Assembly: GCF_001434975.1 (NCBI RefSeq)
Contig: NZ_AZEL01000047.1
Span: 82,115 to 146,114 of the forward strand
Length of the DNA stretch: 64,000 nt
Direction: 5' to 3'
Source: Lactobacillus gallinarum DSM 10532 = JCM 2011
GTDB taxonomy: Bacteria; Bacillota; Bacilli; Lactobacillales; Lactobacillaceae
The number at the start of each line of letters is the position of its first letter. The first letter of the stretch is position 1. The notes under the pieces are model-generated. The model was not told the DNA's origin. It searched no databases and worked only from the letters and a program-made list of their open reading frames with translations. Made by a program: the position numbers and the translations under genes. This document shows, in pieces, positions 44,651 to 54,660 of the stretch.

Positions 44651-45481
44651 ATGAAACGTTCAGAAAGATTGGTTGATATGACCAAGTATTTAATGGAGCG
44701 TCCCCATACTCTAATTGCGTTACCATTCTTTGCTAAGCGATACGGTGCAGCTAAATCCTCAATTTCAGAAGATTTAGCCATTTTGAAACACACACTAGCT
44801 AATAATCAAGATGGTATTTTGGAAACTGTAGCAGGAGCAGCTGGTGGGGTACGCTATATTCCATTTTTAGGTAAAAATCATGCGGAAGATTATTTATCTG
44901 ATTTAGCATCAAGAATTGAAGACCCAAGTCGAATTTTAGCCGGCGGTTTTGTTTATTTATCAGATATATTGGGTGATACGCAAGACTTGCGTAGAATTGG
45001 TGAATTGGTTGCTACTCGCTACGCTTATGATGAGATAGATGCCGTAATGACGGTCGAAACTAAAGGAATCGCTTTAGCACAAGCTGTAGCTCGTTACTTG
45101 GATGTGCCGTTTGTGACAGCTAGAAAACGTTCTAAGGTTACTGAAGGAGCAACGGTTTCTGTTAACTATATCTCATCTTCATTAGCCCGCGTTTCTAAAA
45201 TGGAATTGCCAACTCGTGCTCTTAAAAAAGGTGCAAAAGTATTAATCGTGGACGACTTTATGAAAGGCGGCGGTACCTTAACTGGGATGGAAGAACTAGT
45301 TAAGGAATTTGAAGGCACGATTGCTGGTATTTGTGTTCTTTGTGAAGCTGATTTTGATAAAGAAAAATTAGTCAAAAACTACCTTTCATTAGTAAAAATT
45401 AGTAAAATCGATACGGCAAAGAAGCTCATCTTGGCAGAACCAGGAAACTTCTTAAATGAAACTGATTTTGATCGCTTTTAA
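44651..45481 (+). CDS. purR: Purine operon repressor
   Basis: 276 residues. An N-terminal winged helix (RSERLVDMTKYLMERPHTLI, PFFAKRYGAAKSSISEDLAI) is followed by a phosphoribosyltransferase-like domain with the PRPP-binding loop VLIVDDFMKGGGTLTGM (about 198-214). In Firmicutes PurR binds paired PurBoxes and is released by PRPP. In this window a matching paired site precedes xpt-pbuX. GAAAGG precedes the ATG. Confidence 0.96.
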   Translation: MKRSERLVDMTKYLMERPHTLIALPFFAKRYGAAKSSISEDLAILKHTLANNQDGILETVAGAAGGVRYIPFLGKNHAEDYLSDLASRIEDPSRILAGGFVYLSDILGDTQDLRRIGELVATRYAYDEIDAVMTVETKGIALAQAVARYLDVPFVTARKRSKVTEGATVSVNYISSSLARVSKMELPTRALKKGAKVLIVDDFMKGGGTLTGMEELVKEFEGTIAGICVLCEADFDKEKLVKNYLSLVKISKIDTAKKLILAEPGNFLNETDFDRF

Positions 45482-45527
45482 ATGCTATACTAGATCTAAG
45501 TTTTAATTATTAAGAGGTTAATTACTA

Positions 45528-46913
45528 ATGGAAAAATATGTAGTTGTTCTTGCCGCAGGCAAGGGTACACGAATGAAGTCAAAGCTGTACAAGGTTTTAC
45601 ACAAAGTTTGTGGTAAAACCATGGTAGAGCACGTAGTTGATGCTGCTAGTGGAATTAATCCTACTGAGATCGTAACTGTAGTAGGTACTGGTGCAGGTGA
45701 AGTCGAGAAGGTATTAGCAGACAAATCTAAGTTTGCTTTCCAAGAAAAGCAATTGGGTACCGGTGATGCAGTAATGACTGCTAAAGAAGCCTTAGGTGAT
45801 AAGGAAGGCGCTACTTTAGTAGTTACAGGTGATACCCCATTATTTACTACTGATACTTTTAATGAATTATTCAAGTATCACGCAGAAAAGGGCAATGCCG
45901 CTACTGTTTTAACTGCAGAAGCTCCAAATCCATTTGGCTACGGCAGAATTATTCGTGATAATCAAGGCAATGTTTTACGAATTGTTGAACAAAAAGATGG
46001 TAATCCTGAAGAATTAAAAGTTAAGGAAATTAACACCGGTGTATTTTGCTTTGACAATCAAAAATTGTTTGAAGCTTTAAAGCATGTTGATAACGATAAT
46101 GCTCAAGGTGAATACTACTTAACTGATGTGCTTGAAATCTTGCGCAACAATGGTGAACGCGTTGGTGCTTACAAGATGCCTGACTTTAGTGAAAGTCTTG
46201 GTGTAAATGATCGTGTTGCTTTAGCTCAAGCTACTAAGACCATGCAAAGAAGAATAAATGAAGCTCATATGCGTAACGGGGTTTCATTTGTTGATCCTGA
46301 TACTGCTTATATTGATGCAGATGTAAAAATTGGTAACGATACTGTGATTGAAGGCAATGTAGTTATCAAGGGTAACACTGAAATTGGTAGCGATTGTTAC
46401 ATTACTAATGGATCAAGAATTATCGATTCTAAGATTGGTAATGGTGTAACTATTACTTCTTCAACTATCGAAGAAGCTGAAATGGATGACAACACTGATA
46501 TCGGTCCTAACTCTCACCTTCGTCCTAAGGCAATTATTCGCAAGGGTGCTCATATTGGTAACTTTGTCGAAATTAAGAAGGCAGAAATTGGTGAAAACAC
46601 TAAGGTGGGTCACTTAACTTATGTTGGGGATGCAACCTTGGGTAAAGATATTAACATTGGTTGTGGTACAATCTTCTCTAACTACGATGGTGTCAAGAAG
46701 CTCCATACTAATGTTGGTGATCATTCATTTATTGGTGCTGGCTCAACACTTATTGCTCCAATCAATGTTGCTGATCATGCCTTTATTGCTGCCGACTCAA
46801 CTATTACTAAGGACGTAAACAAGTACGACATGGCGATTGCACGTGGACGTCAAGTTAACAAGCCAGATTACTGGCACAAGCTTCCTCTTTCCAAAGATAA
46901 AGATTGGGAATAA
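45528..46913 (+). CDS. glmU: Bifunctional UDP-GlcNAc pyrophosphorylase / GlcN-1-P acetyltransferase
   Basis: 461 residues. The pyrophosphorylase domain has [19 protein letters not shown] (about 6-24) and TGDTPLF; the C-terminal left-handed beta helix (about 250-440) is built of hexapeptide repeats ([30 protein letters not shown]) with the acetyl-CoA site near IARGRQVNK. It supplies UDP-GlcNAc for wall synthesis. It sits between purR and prs as in Bacillus. AGAGG precedes the ATG. Confidence 0.97.
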   Translation: MEKYVVVLAAGKGTRMKSKLYKVLHKVCGKTMVEHVVDAASGINPTEIVTVVGTGAGEVEKVLADKSKFAFQEKQLGTGDAVMTAKEALGDKEGATLVVTGDTPLFTTDTFNELFKYHAEKGNAATVLTAEAPNPFGYGRIIRDNQGNVLRIVEQKDGNPEELKVKEINTGVFCFDNQKLFEALKHVDNDNAQGEYYLTDVLEILRNNGERVGAYKMPDFSESLGVNDRVALAQATKTMQRRINEAHMRNGVSFVDPDTAYIDADVKIGNDTVIEGNVVIKGNTEIGSDCYITNGSRIIDSKIGNGVTITSSTIEEAEMDDNTDIGPNSHLRPKAIIRKGAHIGNFVEIKKAEIGENTKVGHLTYVGDATLGKDINIGCGTIFSNYDGVKKLHTNVGDHSFIGAGSTLIAPINVADHAFIAADSTITKDVNKYDMAIARGRQVNKPDYWHKLPLSKDKDWE

Positions 46914-46928
46914 TTAATAAATAAAGAA

Positions 46929-46962
46929 GTAACCCTGGTCATTTGAACTAGGGCGCTTTTTT
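46929..46962 (+). terminator. Terminator of glmU
   Basis: AAGTAACCCTGGT / ACTAGGGCGCTTTTTT, with one G-U pair. Confidence 0.75.
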
Positions 46963-47061
46963 GCTAAGAAAGTATTAAGGCTATAGTATTTATTTGCAAA
47001 ATTATATAAGAGCCCTACAATAGATTTACAAAGATGTTTTTAATGAGGTAGGTATATATTT

Positions 47062-47841
47062 ATGAAGTTAAGTCATAAGTTAATGATGGTATCAGCAGCT
47101 GTTTTGATGGGCGTTAGCCCAGTTGTAGGTATGGCAAATAGTGCTTCTGTTCAAGCTGCACCAATTGCACATGCTAAGGGTGTTCATAATACTTATGGTA
47201 AGAATAGTCGCGTTAAGATGACTAAGACCATGAAGTTTGTAGACCGCTATGGTAAGAAGACATCAAAGACTGCAACTAAGGGTGGTCACTACACTATTTG
47301 GAATGTAAAGAACATTAACGGTGAAGTTTACTACAGTATCCAAACTGACTTGAAGTACTGGATCCCAGCTGCTGCAACTGAAGGTACAGTAACTTACAAG
47401 TCTGGTAAGACTACTTATACTCTTAAGTCTAACGGCAAAAAAGTTGTAACTTCTACTTCAACTGCAAAATCAACTAAGAAAGCAGCTAAAAAGACTACTA
47501 AAAAGGTAGTTAAGAAAGCAACAAAGAAGACTGTTAAAAAGTCAGAATCTAAGAAAGACAGCAAGAAGACTACAACCAAAAAGTCCTCAGCTAAGAAAGC
47601 AACTAAAAAGGCTACTTCAAAGAAGTCTAGCAAAATTAAGGTAGTTAAGATTTCAATGAAGAAGAAAGCTTATGTTTATGACAACAATGGCAAGCGTGTT
47701 AAGAACTATTTAGGCACTAGTTACATTGGTAAAGATGTAACTGTAAAGGGCTTAGGTACTAAGACTATTAAGGGCACTAAATACTACGCTTTAAAGCCAA
47801 ATCATTATTACGTTAAGGCTTCAGATGTTACTGTTAAGTAA
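47062..47841 (+). CDS. Secreted SLAP-domain protein with a Lys/Thr-rich linker
   Basis: 259 residues. Signal peptide (KLMMVSAAVLMGVSPVVGMA; cleavage after VQA), an SLAP-like module at about 45-125 (VKMTKTMKFVDRYGKKTSK), a low-complexity Lys/Thr/Ser linker of about 60 residues (repeats of KKTTKK/KKATKK), and a C-terminal SLAP repeat (MKKKAYVYDNNGKRVKNYLG). The basic linker could interact with teichoic acids or DNA. Signal peptide and architecture closely match the next gene, so the two arose by duplication. Separate terminators bracket them. Confidence 0.85.
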   Translation: MKLSHKLMMVSAAVLMGVSPVVGMANSASVQAAPIAHAKGVHNTYGKNSRVKMTKTMKFVDRYGKKTSKTATKGGHYTIWNVKNINGEVYYSIQTDLKYWIPAAATEGTVTYKSGKTTYTLKSNGKKVVTSTSTAKSTKKAAKKTTKKVVKKATKKTVKKSESKKDSKKTTTKKSSAKKATKKATSKKSSKIKVVKISMKKKAYVYDNNGKRVKNYLGTSYIGKDVTVKGLGTKTIKGTKYYALKPNHYYVKASDVTVK

Positions 47842-47853
47842 CAATGTGGAGTA

Positions 47854-47889
47854 AAAGATATCTTTTCCTTAAGAAAGGGTATCTTTTTT
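47854..47889 (+). terminator. Terminator of the first SLAP gene
   Basis: AGATATCTTTTC...GAAAGGGTATCTTTTTT, a 12-bp stem with G-U pairs. Confidence 0.75.
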
Positions 47890-47975
47890 GTTTCTAAAAT
47901 TGGCAAAATTTAGATTTAGATTTACAATATATAAATGAATTAGAATTTTAGTTTTAGATATGAGGTAAATTATCG

Positions 47976-49625
47976 ATGAAATTAAGTCATAAGTTAATTA
48001 TGGTATCAGCAGCTGCATTAATGAGTGTTAGTCCACTTTTAAATACTACACAAAACGTAAATGCTGCGACAGCTTCAACTAAGAAGACTACTACAAAGAA
48101 GACTTCAAGCAAGAAAACAACTACAAAGAAGTCAACTTCAAAGAAGACTACTAAAAAAGCTGCTTCATCAAAGACAACTACTTCAAAAAAGACTACGTCT
48201 AATACTATTAAGTTAACTCACAACGCTTATGTATATGACAAGAACGGTAAGCGTCTTAAGACTTACATGGGTAGCGCTAAATACACTACTATTGCTAAAG
48301 GTGTAACTGTAAATTCAAATGGTACTAAGACTATTAATGGCGTTCTTTACTACAGCCTTGGTGGTGGTGCATACATTAAGGCCGCTAACGTAGATGGTAA
48401 AGTTGCAACTAGTTCATCAACTAAAAAGACATCATCAAAGAATACTTCTTCAAATAAGCCTTCTACTGATGAATCAGAAAATAGTACCAGCACTAAGTTA
48501 ATTCATAATGCTTATGTATACGACGTAAATGGTAAGCGTATCAAGAAGTATGAAGGTAAGTCAAAGCTTACTAAGGGTACAGAAATTGATACTTACGGTA
48601 CTGTGAATATTAAGGGTAAGAAGTATTACCAACTTGATGAAGAAGGTACTGCTTTCGTTAAGGCTGGTAATGTTGATAGACCAACTACTATTACTTTAAA
48701 GAAGAATGCCTACATTTATAACGGTGAAGGTAAGACCAAGAAGAAGCTTGTTAAGAAGGGCAAGACCGTTAAAACCACAGAAGCTAGATACATTGGTACC
48801 AAGCTTTACTACAAGATTGGCGATGATCAATTTGTTAAGGCTGCTAATGTAGGCAAGGTTAAGGGCGAAGAACTTGATCCAATTAATGAACCAGATGGTG
48901 CAGCAACTGTTGAAGTTCCAGATACTGAAGATGTAAATTCAACTAAGGTAATTACTAAGGGCGTTGTTTCACTTTACGACATTAAAGGTCAAAAATACGC
49001 TAATAGAATATTCGATGCTGGTGTAAGTCAACAAGTTTCTGAATTAAGATACATTGCAACTTCAGTAAACTCAACTCCACAATTGTTCTACAAGTTAGCT
49101 AGTGGTAGAGGTTACTTAAAGGCTGATGAAGTAACTGTTGATGGTAAGATTTTGAATGCTGTTAACACTCCAGAACAAGCTAAGGCTGATGTTACTGTAG
49201 CTACTACTGCTGATAAGGCTAAGTTGACTCAAAGCATCAATGAAGCTGCTAGTGTTAAGGCTTCAGAGATTTACAAGCTTTCAAGCTCAACTGCTAAGGC
49301 TGCATACGACAAGGCTATTACAGATGGTGCTATGGTAAATAACAATGCTAGTGCAACTATCGGTCAAGTTAACGAAGCAGAAAGTGCTATTACTAGTGCT
49401 AAGGCTAAGCTTAACGGTGCTAAGATTGCTGTAGCTAACCTTAACAGCTTGACTCCAGATGAAGTAACTGCAATTGTTAGAGCAGTTGCAAATGCTAATA
49501 ACGTTCCAGAAAGCGCAATTCAATTCTCAAATAATAACACTACTTTATCAATCGTAACTAACGGTTATACACAATCATTAAACATTAATGACTACGCTGT
49601 TCAAAACTCAGCTATTAATCGTTAA
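47976..49625 (+). CDS. Secreted multi-SLAP protein, possible CdpA counterpart
   Basis: 549 residues. Signal peptide (KLIMVSAAALMSVSPLLNTT; cleavage after VNAA), a Lys/Thr/Ser linker (about 35-75), three SLAP-like repeats (LTHNAYVYDKNGKRLKTYMG, LIHNAYVYDVNGKRIKKYEG, LKKNAYIYNGEGKTKKK), a further beta module, and a helical C-terminal part (about 410-549; AKADVTVATTADKAKLTQSI) of FIVAR-like character. Position near glmU/prs and the architecture resemble CdpA of L. acidophilus, a surface protein affecting cell separation; this equation is inferred. No catalytic domain is seen. Confidence 0.85.
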   Translation: MKLSHKLIMVSAAALMSVSPLLNTTQNVNAATASTKKTTTKKTSSKKTTTKKSTSKKTTKKAASSKTTTSKKTTSNTIKLTHNAYVYDKNGKRLKTYMGSAKYTTIAKGVTVNSNGTKTINGVLYYSLGGGAYIKAANVDGKVATSSSTKKTSSKNTSSNKPSTDESENSTSTKLIHNAYVYDVNGKRIKKYEGKSKLTKGTEIDTYGTVNIKGKKYYQLDEEGTAFVKAGNVDRPTTITLKKNAYIYNGEGKTKKKLVKKGKTVKTTEARYIGTKLYYKIGDDQFVKAANVGKVKGEELDPINEPDGAATVEVPDTEDVNSTKVITKGVVSLYDIKGQKYANRIFDAGVSQQVSELRYIATSVNSTPQLFYKLASGRGYLKADEVTVDGKILNAVNTPEQAKADVTVATTADKAKLTQSINEAASVKASEIYKLSSSTAKAAYDKAITDGAMVNNNASATIGQVNEAESAITSAKAKLNGAKIAVANLNSLTPDEVTAIVRAVANANNVPESAIQFSNNNTTLSIVTNGYTQSLNINDYAVQNSAINR

Positions 49626-49638
49626 TTAAGAGAAAAAT

Positions 49639-49681
49639 AAAATAAGACGTAGCGTCAAAAGACGTTATGTCTTATTTTTTT
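49639..49681 (+). terminator. Terminator of the multi-SLAP gene
   Basis: AAATAAGACGTAGCGTC-AAAA-GACGTTATGTCTTATTT. Confidence 0.92.
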
Positions 49682-49866
49682 AGGATATTTTCGTTGTACT
49701 AGAAAGTACAAGTATATTCTAACTTTTTTAGTGAGGAATAGTTAGTGCTTTTACCGCTTTTTTACTGTTAAAACAAAAAATCTTGTTATAATTAAGGAGT
49801 ACATGGTTCTTTTTGGAACAACTTTTGCTAAAATAGAGCTGGTTAATTATTTTTACGGAGGAAATT

Positions 49867-50841
49867 ATGTCCTATAAAGACGATATGATGATTTTTGCCC
49901 TCAACTCAAACGTGCCATTAGCACAAAAGATTGCTGATCGTGTGGGCGTACCACTTTCAAAGTCAAGTGTTGAACGTTTTAGTGATGGCGAGATTCAAAT
50001 TAATATTGATGAAACTGTACGTGGTAAAGACGTATACCTCATTCAATCCACCAGTGATCCAGTAAATGACAATTTAATGGAACTTTTGATTATGATTGAT
50101 GCTGTACGTCGTGCCAGTGCTCGTACAATTAACATTGTGATGCCTTACTATGGTTACGCTCGTCAAGACCGTAAGACTCGTGCACGTGAACCAATTACTG
50201 CTAAGCTTGTTGCTGATATGCTTCAAACTGCAGGTGCAAATCGTATTTTGTCACTTGATTTACACGCACCACAAATTCAAGGCTTCTTTGATATTCCAGT
50301 TGATAACTTAATGGGTGCTCCACTTCTTGCTGATTACTTCTTACGTAACAACTTAGAAGAAGGCGCAGTTGTTGTGTCACCTGATCACGGTGGTGTTAAC
50401 CGTGCTAGAAAGCTTGCTGAATTCTTAGGTTGTCCTATCGCAATCGTTGATAAGCGTCGTCCTAAGGCTAATGTCGCCGAAGTTATGAATATTATTGGTG
50501 ATGTTAAGGGTAAGCGTGCAATTATCATTGATGACATGATTGATACTGCTGGTACTATTACTTTAGCAGCTCAAGCATTAATTGATGCAGGTGCTACTGA
50601 AGTTTATGCTAGTGCAACTCATGCTGTTCTTTCTGGTCCAGCTATCAAGAGATTAAATGCTTCACCAATTAAGAACTTAGTTCTTACTGATTCAATTAAT
50701 CAACCAGCTGAAAAGAAGCTCGACAAGATGCTTTTAGTATCAGTGGGTCCACTTATGGGGGATGCTATCAAGTGCATTCAAGAACATAAGGCACTTAGCC
50801 CATTGTTTAATACTAGATATGAAGCAGACAAGAATGAATAA
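49867..50841 (+). CDS. prs: Ribose-phosphate pyrophosphokinase
   Basis: 324 residues. [19 protein letters not shown] start, ATP-binding [15 protein letters not shown] (about 100-114), and the PRPP-binding loop [14 protein letters not shown] (about 220-233). It makes PRPP from ribose-5-phosphate and ATP, the effector of PurR. GGAGG precedes the ATG by 6 nt. A TATAAT at about 49784-49789 lies in the 240-bp upstream region. Confidence 0.97.
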   Translation: MSYKDDMMIFALNSNVPLAQKIADRVGVPLSKSSVERFSDGEIQINIDETVRGKDVYLIQSTSDPVNDNLMELLIMIDAVRRASARTINIVMPYYGYARQDRKTRAREPITAKLVADMLQTAGANRILSLDLHAPQIQGFFDIPVDNLMGAPLLADYFLRNNLEEGAVVVSPDHGGVNRARKLAEFLGCPIAIVDKRRPKANVAEVMNIIGDVKGKRAIIIDDMIDTAGTITLAAQALIDAGATEVYASATHAVLSGPAIKRLNASPIKNLVLTDSINQPAEKKLDKMLLVSVGPLMGDAIKCIQEHKALSPLFNTRYEADKNE

Positions 50842-50857
50842 TTAAAGATTTAAAAAG

Positions 50858-50887
50858 GACGACTAGTCGATTGACTAGCCGTTTTTT
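50858..50887 (+). terminator. Terminator of prs
   Basis: GACGACTAGTC-GATT-GACTAGCCGTTTTTT. Confidence 0.85.
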
Positions 50888-50903
50888 GTATTAGGTGAAA
50901 AAC

Positions 50904-51836
50904 ATGGCAAAATACTTATCTTTTGATATTGGCGGCACAAATTTGAAATATGCCTTGATTGATGAAGAAGGAAAAATTTTTGAAAAAGACAGAGTAGAGA
51001 CGAATACAGAAAGTCTTGCTGCGTTTATGCAGCCAATTTATCAAGTAGCAGATAAATATCGAGGACAGTTTAAGGGAATTGCTGTTTGCGTACCAGGTAA
51101 GATTGATACTAAGCACAAAGTTATTTATTTTGGTGGTGCTCTGCCATTTCTTGATGGGCTGAATTTACAAGAAACTTTAGGCAAAAAATATCAGGTACCG
51201 GTTAGCGTAGAAAATGATGGTAAAGCTGCGGCTTTAGCAGAGCAATGGCATGGTGAATTACATGATGTAGCTGATGGCGTCACTATTACTCTAGGAACTG
51301 GCGTTGGTGGTGGGATAGTAGTTAATCATCGAGTCGTTCATGGTTGGACATTTCAAGCAGGAGAGCTTAGCTGGATGATTACTAACGCTGGAATAGGCGC
51401 CAAAAATATGGCAGCATATACTGGTTATACCTGTTCAGCGGTTAATATGATTAAAAAAATCAATTTAGCGTTAGGTAATGTTTCGAATCTAGCTGATGGT
51501 GTAGCAGCTTTTAAAGCGATTAATGAAGAAAATTTACGTGCATTGGCAATCTTTCAACGTTATTGTCGCAATGTGGCTATCATGATCATTAATATCCAAA
51601 CTATCATTAATGCTTCCAAATTTGTAATTGGCGGTGGAATTAGTGCACAACCAGTCTTAATTGAAGAGATTAATAATCAATTGCATAAAATTTTAGAAAA
51701 TAATCCAATGATTGGTAAGCAAATGATTGCTCCACCCGTAGTAGCCGCAAAGTATGGTAATGATGCCAACTTATATGGGGCTTTATATGCGTTGCTACTT
51801 GAATTGAAAGAAAAAAAGCGAACAAAAATGGACTAG
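50904..51836 (+). CDS. ROK-family sugar kinase or regulator-type protein
   Basis: 310 residues. ATP-binding YLSFDIGGTNLKYAL (about 4-18) and the second phosphate motif TITLGTGVGGGIV are intact, as is the catalytic ENDGKAAALAE. No N-terminal helix-turn-helix, so it is a kinase rather than a NagC/XylR repressor. The zinc motif CxCGxxGC typical of many ROK kinases is missing (AYTGYTCSAVN instead). The sugar may be glucose, fructose or an N-acyl hexosamine. ATG at 50904 has AGGTG upstream; the GTG nine bases earlier overlaps it. Confidence 0.88.
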   Translation: MAKYLSFDIGGTNLKYALIDEEGKIFEKDRVETNTESLAAFMQPIYQVADKYRGQFKGIAVCVPGKIDTKHKVIYFGGALPFLDGLNLQETLGKKYQVPVSVENDGKAAALAEQWHGELHDVADGVTITLGTGVGGGIVVNHRVVHGWTFQAGELSWMITNAGIGAKNMAAYTGYTCSAVNMIKKINLALGNVSNLADGVAAFKAINEENLRALAIFQRYCRNVAIMIINIQTIINASKFVIGGGISAQPVLIEEINNQLHKILENNPMIGKQMIAPPVVAAKYGNDANLYGALYALLLELKEKKRTKMD

Positions 51837-51855
51837 TTTTTGGCTAGCCCATTTT
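51824..51855 (+). terminator. Terminator of the ROK gene
   Basis: AAAATGGACTAG / CTAGCCCATTTTA overlapping the stop codon; may also serve the converging gene. Confidence 0.75.
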
Positions 51856-51866
51856 ATTAATTAAAT

Positions 51867-52142
51867 TTATTCATTTTTAGATAAAGCTTTAGCAATACTT
51901 ACGCTTGCTGCGGCGATGCTGACGACCATACCAGTCTTGCATCCTGTCTTCACAATATCCTTAATTAAGTCCTTGTTGTCATGAATGAAATCAAATGATA
52001 GCTTAGTATAATCCATGCAATAACCATGAATAGTATTCATTAAGTCTTTGACTTGTCTGTAGCCACTTTTTTCGACATGTTCAATCTCGTCTTCGGGATT
52101 AATTTGAGTTCTTACGTTTGTATTTAAATCGTCATTATTCAT
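51867..52142 (-). CDS. Hypothetical acidic protein with C-terminal membrane-like segment
   Basis: 91 residues that I do not recognise. The first half is polar and acidic (NPEDEIEHVEKSGYRQVKD), the middle is a helix (CMDYTKLSFDFIHDNKDLI), and the end has a small-residue hydrophobic stretch (GMVVSIAAASVSIAKAL) that could insert in the membrane. AGAGGT precedes the ATG. It lies 31 bp downstream of the HD-hydrolase gene on the same strand and may be cotranscribed. Confidence 0.7.
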   Translation of the reverse strand: MNNDDLNTNVRTQINPEDEIEHVEKSGYRQVKDLMNTIHGYCMDYTKLSFDFIHDNKDLIKDIVKTGCKTGMVVSIAAASVSIAKALSKNE

Positions 52143-52173
52143 AACAGATACCTCTTTTCTATATAAATCTATT

Positions 52174-53538
52174 TTACCTCTTACGAGGCTTTCTTAAGTA
52201 TCTTAATGCTCCATTTTTGACGTATTTTTGGAATTGTTCATAAAGGGGATCAAAAATTTGCGGTTGATCTTCGTCATGTGAAAGCATGGTCTTAGGGAAG
52301 AAGAAGCGCTCATCACCTTGGAAAGTACCATTTAATGCTCGAACTAAAGGACTAAGCTGGGATAATTCGATTAAACTGCCATCATCTTGCATGATTTCAA
52401 TTTGACTATTAGCATTTTTACCTGATGGCTTATAAGCGTCATAAGGCTCGTCAAAAGCAGAATTAGTGGCAGTGTAGTAATCCGGATTGAATCCTGTTTG
52501 CTTAATAATATTTCTCAGTTTAGGCAATAGGTTTTTAGTTTCTTCGTCAATTCTTACACTAGCAAAAGGTTTTCTGTATAAGTATCTTTTAGCTAAATCT
52601 GATAAAATAGGATCCTGCGCTTCAGTCCACATTAAAAAGTTTGTTTCCATGACGCCATCATCTAAATTAAGATAATCATCAAGAGTCCAATTCCCTTCTA
52701 AAAAGCTAGCTAGACTAGAAGTAACTTTTAAATTACCCTTTTCGTAAATATCTTTTGCACGTTCAAGTAAATGCTGTAAAATAACCTCCATGGAACGGCC
52801 TACGCGGTGGAAGTAAACTTGTTGGTACATCTGATAGCGAGAGACTATATAATCTTCAACGGCATGCATACCGTTGTTAGTGAAACAAATTCCGTTTTGA
52901 TAAGGTCTGATAACGCGTAAAATGCGGGATAAATCAAATCGACCATAGTTAACGCCTGTAAAGTATGCATCTCGTTGCAAGTAATCCATTCTGTCCGCAT
53001 CAGCTTGACTAGAGATCATCTTAACTACTTGTGGATTAGGATAAGTTTTAGCAATTATGCTAGCTACCAATTCAGGAAAATTAGGTGCAACCTGTTTTAA
53101 AGCTTTGTTGATTTCAGTATTAGGATCTGTAATGATCTTTTGTCCAATTTTTTCATGATTAGTATTAAATAAATGTTCAAAAGTATGAGAATATGGACCA
53201 TGGCCAATGTCGTGAAGTAAGCCCGCACATTCAACTAATAAGCGATTATCATCATTCCATAGACCATCACCTGGTGTGATAGAAGGATATTTTTTTGCAA
53301 AAATATCACAAATTCTTCTAGTAAGTTCATATACACCTAGATTATGTTCAAACCGGGTATGAGTAGCACCTGGGAAGACGTAGTTAACAGGTCCCAACTG
53401 CTTAATTCTGCGCATGCGTTGAAATTCCTTGGACTTAACAACGTCTAGAACAACTTTATCTTCGATATGGATATAACCGTGAACAGGGTCACGGAGCACA
53501 ACTTCTTGTTTTAATTTTTCACTTTGAAATCTTGCCAT
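52174..53538 (-). CDS. HD-domain phosphohydrolase, YwfO/dGTPase-like
   Basis: 454 residues. HD metal motifs TRFEHNLGVYELTRR, LLHDIGHGPYSHTFEHLF and ADRMDYLQRDAYFTG are intact. The length and the VLRDPVHGYIHIEDKVV start are those of YwfO, a Firmicutes relative of dGTPases and SAMHD1 that hydrolyses dNTPs. ATG at 53538 follows a GGTGG sequence; the four-codon longer start is less likely. It precedes the DUF1934 gene divergently. Confidence 0.92.
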   Translation of the reverse strand: MARFQSEKLKQEVVLRDPVHGYIHIEDKVVLDVVKSKEFQRMRRIKQLGPVNYVFPGATHTRFEHNLGVYELTRRICDIFAKKYPSITPGDGLWNDDNRLLVECAGLLHDIGHGPYSHTFEHLFNTNHEKIGQKIITDPNTEINKALKQVAPNFPELVASIIAKTYPNPQVVKMISSQADADRMDYLQRDAYFTGVNYGRFDLSRILRVIRPYQNGICFTNNGMHAVEDYIVSRYQMYQQVYFHRVGRSMEVILQHLLERAKDIYEKGNLKVTSSLASFLEGNWTLDDYLNLDDGVMETNFLMWTEAQDPILSDLAKRYLYRKPFASVRIDEETKNLLPKLRNIIKQTGFNPDYYTATNSAFDEPYDAYKPSGKNANSQIEIMQDDGSLIELSQLSPLVRALNGTFQGDERFFFPKTMLSHDEDQPQIFDPLYEQFQKYVKNGALRYLRKPRKR

Positions 53539-53652
53539 AAAAACCACCAAGCTTGATAATTTAATTTTTGGAATTATATACTAAAATAGATTGTAACCAC
53601 ATAAAATTATAGCAAATATCAACCAAGAGTGTTTAATGAAAGGGATGAGGAT

Positions 53653-54054
53653 ATGGCAGCAATTACGGTTAATTTGACTAGTAAAATTACACAAGATGAT
53701 GAAACAGAAACTTTTACTAAAGTAGCCTCAGGCCAGCTAGAAGAAAATAATGGTGTAATTCGTGTATCTTATAAAGAAGAGGGCACCATTCTTGTTAAAA
53801 TGTTGTTGAAAGAGGATGAACTCATAATTAAGCGCGGGGTAGATAATAACAACTATTCTTTGATGAAATTTGTTCCTGGTGAGAAAGTTAATTGCCGCTA
53901 TGTTGTTGAAGGACGACAAATGGATATGACTAGTGTGACAAATTTGCTTGAATATAAAGAGCAAGCAAGTTCACATCAACTTCGGCTTGAATATGACCTC
54001 TTTAATGGACTATACTTAATAGGTAACTATGCAGTCACGTTGATTTTTACTTAA
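53653..54054 (+). CDS. DUF1934 (YwiB-like) beta-barrel protein
   Basis: 133 residues. The pattern of alternating strands (VNLTSKITQDDETETF, GVIRVSYKEEGTILVKMLL, ELIIKRGVDNNNYSLMKFVP, LRLEYDLFNGLYLIGNYAV) is that of DUF1934, a calycin-like family usually located before rpoE or argS. ATG at 53653 has AAAGGG 8 nt upstream; the longer start lies before it. Function unknown. rpoE follows 46 bp later. Confidence 0.88.
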   Translation: MAAITVNLTSKITQDDETETFTKVASGQLEENNGVIRVSYKEEGTILVKMLLKEDELIIKRGVDNNNYSLMKFVPGEKVNCRYVVEGRQMDMTSVTNLLEYKEQASSHQLRLEYDLFNGLYLIGNYAVTLIFT

Positions 54055-54100
54055 ACGCCTAGTAGAATAGTAAAGATTGTAAAAGAGAGGACGTACAGCT

Positions 54101-54655
54101 GTGGGATTAGACAAATTTAAAGACAAAAACCGCGATGAATTATCAATGATCGAAGTTGCACGAGCAATTTTGGAAGATAATGGTAAGAGAATGGCATTTG
54201 CCGATATCGTTAATGCCGTACAAAAATACTTGAATAAGAGTGACGAAGAAATTCGTGAACGTTTGCCACAATTTTATACTAATATGAATACTGATGGTGA
54301 ATTTATCTCTATGGGTGAAAATGTATGGGCACTTCGTACTTGGTTCCCATATGAATCAGTTGATGAAGAAGTTAACCACCCAGAAGATGAAGAAGAAGAC
54401 GATGCACGTAAGCACCATAAGAAGGTTAACGCATTCTTAGCAAGCGCTACTGGTGATGATGATATTATCGATTATGATAATGATGATCCAGAAGACGATG
54501 ATTTAGACGCTACTGCTGACGATAGCGATGACGATTATGGTGATGATGATTCTGAATACGATGAAGATAATGACGATACAGATGACGTATTGCCAGACGG
54601 AATTGAAGGTCAATTATCACAATTAAACGATGATGATGACGACGAAGATAATTAA
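54101..54655 (+). CDS. rpoE: RNA polymerase delta subunit
   Basis: 184 residues from GTG. The N-terminal HARE-HTH domain (LSMIEVARAILEDNGKRMAFADIV, FISMGENVWALRTWFPY) is followed by an almost purely acidic tail of about 90 residues (runs of Asp and Glu). Delta displaces RNA and modulates transcription by Firmicutes polymerase. AGAGAGGA precedes the GTG. The pyrG promoter starts 5 bp after the stop. Confidence 0.96.
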   Translation: MGLDKFKDKNRDELSMIEVARAILEDNGKRMAFADIVNAVQKYLNKSDEEIRERLPQFYTNMNTDGEFISMGENVWALRTWFPYESVDEEVNHPEDEEEDDARKHHKKVNAFLASATGDDDIIDYDNDDPEDDDLDATADDSDDDYGDDDSEYDEDNDDTDDVLPDGIEGQLSQLNDDDDDEDN

Positions 54656-54660
54656 TTTGC

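Noticed and set aside
47450-47640. Short repeated units resembling a CRISPR or tandem repeat array
   Set aside because: The repeats are in-frame Lys/Thr codons of a secreted protein, irregular in length, with no spacers.
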